Made by a program: the position numbers and the translations under genes
Shown: piece after piece, positions 1-5,021 of the stretch
Layout: each line of letters begins with the position of its first letter
Numbering within the stretch: the first letter of the stretch is position 1
NCBI GenBank assembly: GCA_026390045.1
Contig: JAPLGR010000371.1
Span: 1-5,877, forward strand
Reading direction: 5' to 3'
Source of the DNA: Chloroflexota bacterium
Lineage (GTDB): Bacteria; Chloroflexota; Anaerolineae; Anaerolineales; E44-bin32
DNA length: 5,877 nucleotides
Notes under the pieces: model-generated
Told to the model about the DNA's origin: nothing
What the model saw: only the letters and a program-made list of their open reading frames with translations
The model's database searches: none

Positions 1-9
1 ACGCAGGCT

Positions 10-49
10 GTTGTCACTTCTTGACAATACCACTGTTCCTGGTTGTCAC
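10..49. promoter_or_regulatory. Putative operator: three TTGTCA boxes
   Basis: GTTGTCAC occurs at 10-17 and again at 42-49, as a direct repeat with a 32-bp offset, close to three helical turns. The first copy also forms a perfect inverted repeat with TGACAA (22-27) across a 5-bp spacer (TTGTCA-CTTCT-TGACAA). TGACAA and the downstream copy form a second, wider and imperfect dyad, helped by ACCA (29-32) and TGGT (40-43). Such clustering of one half-site upstream of a transporter operon is typical of a binding site for a dimeric regulator. The regulator is not in the window and I cannot assign its family. Confidence 0.45.
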
Positions 50-58
50 GTTTCGCCA

Positions 59-86
59 TTCACGCGGCAGGCCAAATAGCTACAAT
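59..86 (+). promoter_or_regulatory. Possible sigma-70-type promoter of the transporter operon
   Basis: TACAAT at 81-86 is a good -10 match. A weak -35 (TTCACG, 59-64) lies 16 bp upstream. Transcription would start near 93 and leave a leader of about 90 nt. The TTGTCA boxes would then sit roughly 45-80 bp upstream of the start, a position more usual for an activator than for a repressor. This rests on motif matching alone. The consensus-like TTGACA at 21-26 has no acceptable -10 at normal spacing. Confidence 0.3.
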
Positions 87-92
87 GGGTGG

Positions 93-174
93 CAGTGAAC
101 GCTCACCGGTTGCCGCAGTGAGAGGTTCACGCGCGCCAGCGCGTACGACTCGTCCGGACCCAGCGGTGAGCCGC
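93..174 (+). other. Structured 5' leader with several short hairpins
   Basis: The stretch before the ATPase gene holds several short dyads. CTCACCGG (102-109) can pair with CCG (113-115) and GTGAG (118-122), with a 2-nt bulge. ACGCGC/GCGCGT form a perfect stem at 129-144 with loop GCCA. GCGG/CCGC pair at 163-174 with loop TGAG, directly before the GGAGGA Shine-Dalgarno. The sequence TCAC at 103-106 could pair instead with GTGA at 95-98, so two folds compete. No known riboswitch consensus was recognised. In GC-rich DNA some of this is expected by chance. Confidence 0.3.
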
Positions 175-180
175 GGAGGA
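175..180 (+). promoter_or_regulatory. Shine-Dalgarno site of the ATPase gene, unusually close to its ATG
   Basis: GGAGGA lies only 2-3 nt before the ATG at 183 and about 17 nt before the in-frame ATG at 198. Neither spacing is ideal. GGGGAT (192-197) abuts 198 directly and is no better, so the exact start is uncertain by five codons. The conserved ABC domain begins well downstream, so function does not depend on the choice. Confidence 0.5.
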
Positions 181-182
181 GC

Positions 183-1757
183 ATGGATCGTGGGGATATG
201 CCAAATGCATTGAGCGGCATGGAGACTTCGGCAGGGACTGCACGCGTGTCGTTGCGCGGAATCTCCAAACGTTTCTTGGCCGTTCAGGCCAACGATGCGG
301 TCGATCTCGACTTCTTCCCAGGGGAGATCCACGCGCTCCTCGGCGAAAACGGAGCCGGCAAGAGCACGCTGATGAAGATCCTCTATGGCTTCTACCAGGG
401 GGACGCGGGTGAGATCCTCGTTGAAGGGAAGCGCCAGCACATCCGATCCCCACTGGACGCGCGGCATCTGCGCATCGGCATGGTCTTCCAGACGTTCACG
501 CTGATCCCGGCGCTGTCGGTCGCGGAGAACATCGCCCTCTACCTTCCGGATCTACCGTTTGTCCCCAGCCGGCGCGGGATTGCTGAGCGGATCCGGACCT
601 TCTCTCAGCGGTACCATCTGGATGTTGATCCTGACGCCACAGTGCGCGATCTGTGCATCGGCGACCAGCAGAAGGTGGAGGTTCTGAAACTCCTTCTGGC
701 GGACGCTCGGGTGTTGATTTTCGATGAGGCGACGCGAGTGCTCGCCCCCCATGAGGTTGAGAGCCTCTTCGAGATCCTTGCCCGCCTCAAAGAAGCTGGC
801 TTCGCGATCGTCTTCATCACGCACAAGATGCGCGAGGTCCTTGCATGCGCTGACCGGATCACCGTGATGAGGCGGGGCAGAGTGGCCGGAACGTTGCTGC
901 GGGCGACTGCTACGGAACAAACTCTCGTGAGGTTGATGTTCGGCGATGCGGTACCCAGCGAGGGCCGTACCGGGGCCCCGAAGCAGAAGCATGCCGCGGT
1001 CCCTCTCCTCGAGCTTCGTCACGTGAGCACGCGCTCCAAGACCGCAGGTACGCAGCTGGATGACATCTCTCTCGCGATCCACCCTGAGGAAATCGTTGGC
1101 GTAGCAGGCGTGTCGGGAAACGGCCAGCGTGAGTTGGCAGACGTCATGTTGGGTCTTCTGCCGTGTTGGCGGGGCAAGCGAATGCTGGACGGCACCGACG
1201 CGACCCAATGGACTGCGGGGCGCATTCGGGAGAGCGGCGTGGGTTTCGTGCCCGAGGATCCCCTGGCCATGGGGGTCGTGCCATCCATGACGGTGGCACA
1301 GAACGCGGCTCTGGGGGATGTCGGGAGATACGCGCGGCACGGAGGCTTCGCGCTGGACTGGAGCCAAGTGCAGCAGGACGTCGACTCATCATTCAGGTCG
1401 CTGTCCTTCGATGCCCTGGACTCCCGAACCCAGGCACGCACGCTGTCTGGCGGACAGCTGCAACGCGCCATCCTCGCGCGGGAATTGGGCCGGAAGCCCA
1501 GGCTCTTGGTCGCCTCCTACCCAACTCGAGGACTTGACGTCCGCAGTGCCGTAGCTGCGCGGCGGGTGTTGTCGCTGCTGAGGGATGAGGGAGGCAGCGT
1601 GCTGATCGTCTCGGAAGACCTGGACGAGCTCTGCGACCTGAGTGACCGCCTAGTTGTGCTTCACGGTGGCAGGGTTGTGGGCGAGTTCCTCCCCCACGAG
1701 ATCGACCGCCACAGGATTGGGTACCTCATGACGGGTTCCGGGAGCGCACATGGTTAG
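183..1757 (+). CDS. ABC transporter ATP-binding protein, tandem ATPase domains (nucleoside/BMP-type importer, NupO/YufO-like)
   Basis: This cytoplasmic ATPase of 524 aa energises the importer formed with the two permeases downstream. Two ABC domains lie in tandem, the usual build and length for this family. Domain 1 (about residues 21-255) has Walker A GENGAGKST (54-62), Q-loop Q103, a degenerate signature CIGDQ (158-162), Walker B LIFDE with catalytic E182, and switch H214. Domain 2 (about 275-515) has a lysine-less Walker A-like GVSGNGQREL, an intact LSGGQ signature (421-425), and VASYPTRGLD where the Walker B acidic pair is lost. It has SED in place of the switch histidine. One canonical composite ATP site (domain 1 Walker motifs with domain 2 LSGGQ) and one degenerate site are expected, as in RbsA/NupO-type ATPases. 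Its 3' end overlaps the next gene by 8 nt. ATG 183 is chosen as the longest start; ATG 198 is an alternative. The substrate class is inferred from the BMP-type binding protein nearby. Confidence 0.93.
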   Translation: MDRGDMPNALSGMETSAGTARVSLRGISKRFLAVQANDAVDLDFFPGEIHALLGENGAGKSTLMKILYGFYQGDAGEILVEGKRQHIRSPLDARHLRIGMVFQTFTLIPALSVAENIALYLPDLPFVPSRRGIAERIRTFSQRYHLDVDPDATVRDLCIGDQQKVEVLKLLLADARVLIFDEATRVLAPHEVESLFEILARLKEAGFAIVFITHKMREVLACADRITVMRRGRVAGTLLRATATEQTLVRLMFGDAVPSEGRTGAPKQKHAAVPLLELRHVSTRSKTAGTQLDDISLAIHPEEIVGVAGVSGNGQRELADVMLGLLPCWRGKRMLDGTDATQWTAGRIRESGVGFVPEDPLAMGVVPSMTVAQNAALGDVGRYARHGGFALDWSQVQQDVDSSFRSLSFDALDSRTQARTLSGGQLQRAILARELGRKPRLLVASYPTRGLDVRSAVAARRVLSLLRDEGGSVLIVSEDLDELCDLSDRLVVLHGGRVVGEFLPHEIDRHRIGYLMTGSGSAHG

Positions 1758-2808
1758 GGCACTCAAGAGGGTTGGAGAGACCCTGCGTAAGCGCTGGGGG
1801 CTTGGCGCTGTGCGGTACACCGTGATCCTCATCGTTGCACTCCTTGCGTACGGGCTCGTGTTGCTCATCGCTGGGAAGGATCCGATCAAGGCCTACGTCG
1901 ACACCTTCACGTTCACATTCGGCAGTGCCTACGGGTTCTCGGAGCTGCTGGTGAGGATGACCCCGCTCCTCCTAACTGCCGTTGCGGTGGCCCTGCCTTC
2001 CCGTCTCGGTCTCATCAATGTCGGCGGCGAAGGTCAGTTGTATATGGGCGCCTGGCTTGCCACGTGGGGAGCCATCACGTTCGTTTCTTTGCCGCAAGCT
2101 GCGTTCATCCCGTTGCTGATCCTCCTCGGCTTTGTCGGTGGTGGCACATGGGCCGCCATCGCCGGCTTCTTCAGAGCCAGGGGCTGGGTGAACGAAACGA
2201 TCACAACGCTCCTGATGAACTACGTCGCACCGCTCATCGTCGGCTTCTTCATCTACGGGGCGTGGCGGTCACGAGTGCCGGGCGCATCCGCATTCCCTCA
2301 GTCCGCTACGTTCCCGCCGGCCGCGCGGCTACCGCGCTTCTTCGGGACGCGCGTGCACTTGGGGCTCGTCCTTGCTCTCGTGGCGCTGGGCATCTTCTGG
2401 TTCATGTTGGAGCGCACCAAATGGGGACTGAAGATGCGCGCAATCGGCGGCAACCCTGAGGCCGCGCGGCGGCTTGGGATGCGGCTGGGGCTCTATTTCG
2501 TTGTGGTTATGTTCATCGCCGGCGGCATCGCGGGACTGGCAGGCATGGCGGAGGTGTCGGGGTTGCACTGGCGACTCAGCGCTGGCTTCTCCCCGGGATA
2601 CGGATTTGTCGGCTTCCTGATTAGTTGGCTCTCCGGAGGTAGCGCGATTGGCATCGTGACCATGTCCTTCGTGCTTGCGATCGTCTTCGCCGGCGGGTCG
2701 CTCCTCCAGATTACGCAGGGCGTTCCTTTTGCAGCCGTCAATGTTCTGATGGCGCTAATTCTTTTCGCAGTTTTGATCAGGCCGAGGTTGGTGCGGAGGA
2801 AGGCATGA
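1750..2808 (+). CDS. ABC transporter permease, BPD_transp_2 family (NupP/YufP-like)
   Basis: This inner-membrane permease of 352 aa is the first of two non-identical channel subunits. The N-terminus is basic (residues 1-22) and is followed by a hydrophobic helix at about 23-41. Further hydrophobic segments lie at about 70-82, 98-112, 117-140, 157-171, 203-220, 249-267, 282-315 and 326-344. The hallmark loop GLINVGGEGQLYMGA (87-101) and the cytoplasmic loop RAIGGNPEAARRLGM (230-244), which contacts the ATPase, place it in the branched-chain/ribose-type permease superfamily, in the nucleoside/BMP group. SPGYGFVGF (281-289) is also typical of this subunit. GGGAG (1740-1744), 5 nt before the ATG and inside the end of the ATPase gene, supports the start. 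The overlaps at both ends (8 nt and 4 nt) indicate translational coupling. The length is normal for the family. Confidence 0.93.
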   Translation: MVRALKRVGETLRKRWGLGAVRYTVILIVALLAYGLVLLIAGKDPIKAYVDTFTFTFGSAYGFSELLVRMTPLLLTAVAVALPSRLGLINVGGEGQLYMGAWLATWGAITFVSLPQAAFIPLLILLGFVGGGTWAAIAGFFRARGWVNETITTLLMNYVAPLIVGFFIYGAWRSRVPGASAFPQSATFPPAARLPRFFGTRVHLGLVLALVALGIFWFMLERTKWGLKMRAIGGNPEAARRLGMRLGLYFVVVMFIAGGIAGLAGMAEVSGLHWRLSAGFSPGYGFVGFLISWLSGGSAIGIVTMSFVLAIVFAGGSLLQITQGVPFAAVNVLMALILFAVLIRPRLVRRKA

Positions 2809-3722
2809 CTTGGAGTCTCGTTCTTGGAATCGTCTCGGGCACGATCATGTACGGAGCTCCTCTTCTGTACGCCACACTTGGCGAGGTTGTCGGGCAGCGC
2901 GCAGGGATGGTCAACTTGGGGCTGGAAGGAATCCTGCTCGTCGGAGCCTCCGTGGGCTTGGCCGCGTCCGTCGTGACTGGGAGTCCGTGGGCGGGCATCG
3001 CCGCTGCAGGCATCGCGGGCTGCCTCTTTAATCTCGTGTACGCGTTCCTCGTCGTTTCGCGGAAAGCAAACCAGCTTGCGAGCGGACTCGCCCTCATGTT
3101 CTTGGGTACAGGCCTCAGCGCGATGATCGGGAAGGCGTACATCGGTCGGGGGATCACAGGCCTCGCGCGCTACCAGGTGCCTGGGATCTCCTCGCTGCCG
3201 GGGATCACGAGGACGATGTTCAGCTACGACCTCCTCGTCTACCTGGCGGCGCCGGTCGCAGTCGTCGTGTGGTGGCTGATCTTCCGCACTCGTTGGGGTC
3301 TCGGTCTCAGGGCAGTCGGCGAGAGCCCGTCGGCGGCCTTCGCTGCCGGTAGACGGGTCTCCTGGGCGGAATACCAGGCCGCAATGTTCTGCGGACTCAT
3401 GAGTGGCATCGCAGGAGCGCACCTCTCTGTGGCGCTTGCACGGACCTGGACTGAAGGAATGACGGGGGGAAGAGGCTTCATCGCAGTCGCCCTGGTGATC
3501 TTCTCCAAGTGGCATCCATTACGGGCGATCGTCGGAGCCCTGGTTTTTGGCGGCGCGGTGACGGTGGGCCTTCAACTCCAGGCATCGGGATCCACGATCT
3601 CCCCCTTCGTGCTCAACATGATCCCCTACGTCCTGACACTGGGCATCCTGTTGATCTGGGGCGGTGCTCGCCGGCTGGTCGCTCCGGCGGCTCTAGGTCG
3701 TGTGTATTTCGGAGAGGAGTAG
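2805..3722 (+). CDS. ABC transporter permease, BPD_transp_2 family (NupQ/YufQ-like)
   Basis: This second membrane subunit of 305 aa would pair with the preceding permease to form the heterodimeric pore. Diagnostic motifs are QRAGMVNLGLEGILLVGA (31-48), RAVGESPSAAFAAG (169-182, the ATPase-contact loop) and GMTGGRGFIAVALVIF (218-233). A hydrophobic C-terminal segment with PYVLTLGIL follows (274-282). Hydrophobic stretches at about 5-24, 40-58, 62-84, 92-108, 142-160, 190-212, 225-256 and 268-286 fit the 8-9 helices expected. The start is set by GGAGGA (2795-2800) 4 nt before the ATG. ATGA joins this start to the stop of the upstream permease, so translation is coupled. The shorter length relative to the first permease is normal for this pair. 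The family and role are clear; the transported solute is not. Confidence 0.93.
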   Translation: MTWSLVLGIVSGTIMYGAPLLYATLGEVVGQRAGMVNLGLEGILLVGASVGLAASVVTGSPWAGIAAAGIAGCLFNLVYAFLVVSRKANQLASGLALMFLGTGLSAMIGKAYIGRGITGLARYQVPGISSLPGITRTMFSYDLLVYLAAPVAVVVWWLIFRTRWGLGLRAVGESPSAAFAAGRRVSWAEYQAAMFCGLMSGIAGAHLSVALARTWTEGMTGGRGFIAVALVIFSKWHPLRAIVGALVFGGAVTVGLQLQASGSTISPFVLNMIPYVLTLGILLIWGGARRLVAPAALGRVYFGEE

Positions 3723-3726
3723 ACGT

Positions 3727-3760
3727 AGGGCCCTCCCTGCTGTCGCTGAGCACGGGCCCT
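3727..3760 (+). other. Intercistronic hairpin after the second permease gene
   Basis: AGGGCCC (3727-3733) pairs perfectly with GGGCCCT (3754-3760). An inner TGCT/AGCA stem (3738-3741 with 3749-3752) closes the loop GTCGCTG. It starts 5 nt after the permease stop and has no U-tract, so it is a poor canonical terminator. Likely roles are protection of the upstream mRNA end, partial attenuation, or separation of permease and binding-protein expression. The role is inference; the pairing is seen. Confidence 0.5.
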
Positions 3761-3850
3761 CGGTGAGGCGGATACCACAGGAGGTGATGGGCCAGCCGAA
3801 TCGCGACATGGGGTCTATGGGATTGAGTCACGGGATCGACGTTTTGCACA

Positions 3851-3857
3851 AGGGAGG
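3851..3857 (+). promoter_or_regulatory. Strong Shine-Dalgarno site of the binding-protein gene
   Basis: AGGGAGG ends 5 nt before the ATG at 3863 and is followed by GAG, so the whole stretch is purine-rich. This fixes the start and suggests strong translation, as expected for a binding protein that must outnumber its permease. Confidence 0.75.
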
Positions 3858-3862
3858 GAGCC

Positions 3863-4948
3863 ATGAGATTGAGAGCCGCTGTGTTGGTGGCGATGCTTGG
3901 GGCGGTCGCTTTACTCGCGGTTGCGGGTGGGGCTATCGCAGCGCAGCAGCCAAGCCTGGTGATCGGGCTGCTTCTGCCAGGTCCGAAGAATGATGCCGGC
4001 TACAACCAATCGTTCTACGACGCAGTCCAGGAGGTCAAGGCGAACATCCCGGGCGTTCAGCTCATCGTTGCCGAGTACGTTGCCGACGCAGAAGCGGAAA
4101 GCACGATGGAGACGATGATCCAGCAGGGTGCGAAGATGATCCTGCCCTGCGGATTCAACTTCCAGTACCCCGCGCTGGCCGTAGCAGAAAAGCACTCAGA
4201 TGTCGTGTTCATGCACCCGGGCGGGTGGGAAGTTCGCGGCAACTTCAGCAACTACTACGCGACGACGCAGCTTGACATGTACCTGATGGGCGTTGCTGCT
4301 GGCATGATGACCAAGACGAACAAGCTTGGCTTCATCGTCGGGATGCCCCAAGGGTACATGCTTGGGGACTGCAACGCGTTCCACCTGGGCGCTCGCGCCG
4401 TGAACCCCAAGGTCGAAACGCACCTGGTGTTCACGTTCAGCTGGGGAGACACGACGAAGGAGGCCGCTGCTGCGCAGGCCTTGCTGGATCAAGGTTGCGA
4501 CGTGATCACGCAGCACCTGGACTCGCCCATTGCGGTGATTCAGACTGTGGAAGCAGCCGGCGCATATACGATCGGCTTCATGTCGCTAGATTCGCAGAAG
4601 TACGCGCCTAAAGGCTGGATCACGGGACTTGGCCTCACATGGGGTGCTTACCTGACGCAGAGCGCACAAGCTGTGATTGACGGGACCTGGCACACTGGAT
4701 TCGTCCGACAGGGCCTAGCGGGAGGCTTCACTCAGATTGCGCCGTTCGGGTCCGCCGTGCCTGACCGAGTCAAGCAGTTCATCCTCGCACTCGCTACGGG
4801 GTACAAGGCAGGACTCATCGATACGTTCATTGGTCCTGTCAAGGACCAGGCCGGTGTGGTCCGGATTGCCGCGGGCGAGGTCTGGGGCAACGACAAGATG
4901 GGTGACTTCGACTGGTTGGTCGAAGGCATCGTCGGCACTCCGCAGTAG
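3863..4948 (+). CDS. BMP family ABC transporter substrate-binding protein (Bmp/Med/PnrA-like)
   Basis: This exported solute-binding protein of 361 aa delivers substrate to the importer encoded upstream. Residues 1-26 are a Sec signal peptide: a basic MRLR start, a hydrophobic core, and a likely type I cleavage site AIA before AQQP. There is no lipobox cysteine. The mature part fits the two-lobed periplasmic-binding fold of the BMP family. It begins IGLLLPGPKNDAGYNQSFYDAV (34-55), a typical first strand and ligand loop. It continues with MIQQGAKMILPCGF (85-98) and the mid-domain block WGDTTKEAAAAQALLDQGCDVITQHLDSP (194-222). Near the C-terminus are FIGPVKDQAG (322-331) and DFDWLVEGIVG (348-358). 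The length is usual. The family binds purine nucleosides (PnrA, BmpA types) and related compounds; the ligand here is not determined. The gene is last among the transporter genes, 140 nt after the second permease, and is followed by a strong hairpin. Confidence 0.92.
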   Translation: MRLRAAVLVAMLGAVALLAVAGGAIAAQQPSLVIGLLLPGPKNDAGYNQSFYDAVQEVKANIPGVQLIVAEYVADAEAESTMETMIQQGAKMILPCGFNFQYPALAVAEKHSDVVFMHPGGWEVRGNFSNYYATTQLDMYLMGVAAGMMTKTNKLGFIVGMPQGYMLGDCNAFHLGARAVNPKVETHLVFTFSWGDTTKEAAAAQALLDQGCDVITQHLDSPIAVIQTVEAAGAYTIGFMSLDSQKYAPKGWITGLGLTWGAYLTQSAQAVIDGTWHTGFVRQGLAGGFTQIAPFGSAVPDRVKQFILALATGYKAGLIDTFIGPVKDQAGVVRIAAGEVWGNDKMGDFDWLVEGIVGTPQ

Positions 4949-4958
4949 GCTGAGTGAG

Positions 4959-4989
4959 GGGAGGCGCCGCGACTATCGCGGCGCCTCCC
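4959..4989 (+). terminator. Perfect 13-bp GC hairpin after the binding-protein gene (terminator or mRNA stabiliser)
   Basis: GGGAGGCGCCGCG (4959-4971) and CGCGGCGCCTCCC (4977-4989) pair without mismatch around the loop ACTAT, 10 nt after the stop at 4948. The following bases (GTTCCGTTCG) hold only scattered T residues, so this is not a textbook U-tract terminator. It may terminate in a GC-rich host, cause partial attenuation before the next gene, or protect the 3' end of an abundant binding-protein mRNA. Only about 30 nt separate it from the next ATG, which leaves no room for a separate promoter after it. Confidence 0.65.
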
Positions 4990-5021
4990 GTTCCGTTCGA
5001 CGGGGCAGCGAGGATCGACCT

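Noticed and set aside
21..49. TTGACA at 21-26 as the -35 of the main promoter
   Set aside because: No -10-like hexamer lies 16-18 bp downstream; the positions hold TTGTCA-type sequence. It is better read as part of the inverted repeat.
87..182. Purine or other known riboswitch in the leader
   Set aside because: Tempting because of the transporter type, but none of the conserved core sequences that I know can be seen, and the stems are short and GC-rich. It is left as an undefined structured leader.
552..1367. Long antisense open frame (271 codons) opposite the ATPase gene
   Set aside because: It lies wholly opposite a gene with clear ABC motifs, its translation is rich in His, Arg and Pro with no recognisable domain, and long antisense frames are expected in GC-rich coding DNA.
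2493..3515. Long antisense open frame (340 codons) opposite the two permease genes
   Set aside because: It spans the junction of two well-supported genes, and its product is a low-complexity, charged, Cys/His-rich string typical of the complement of membrane-protein codons.
3787..3993. Small + strand frame (69 codons) beginning in the gap before the binding-protein gene
   Set aside because: Its ATG overlaps the SD-like site, it runs out of frame into the signal-peptide region of a strongly supported gene, and the peptide shows no recognisable feature. Only the SD-like site itself is kept as a finding.
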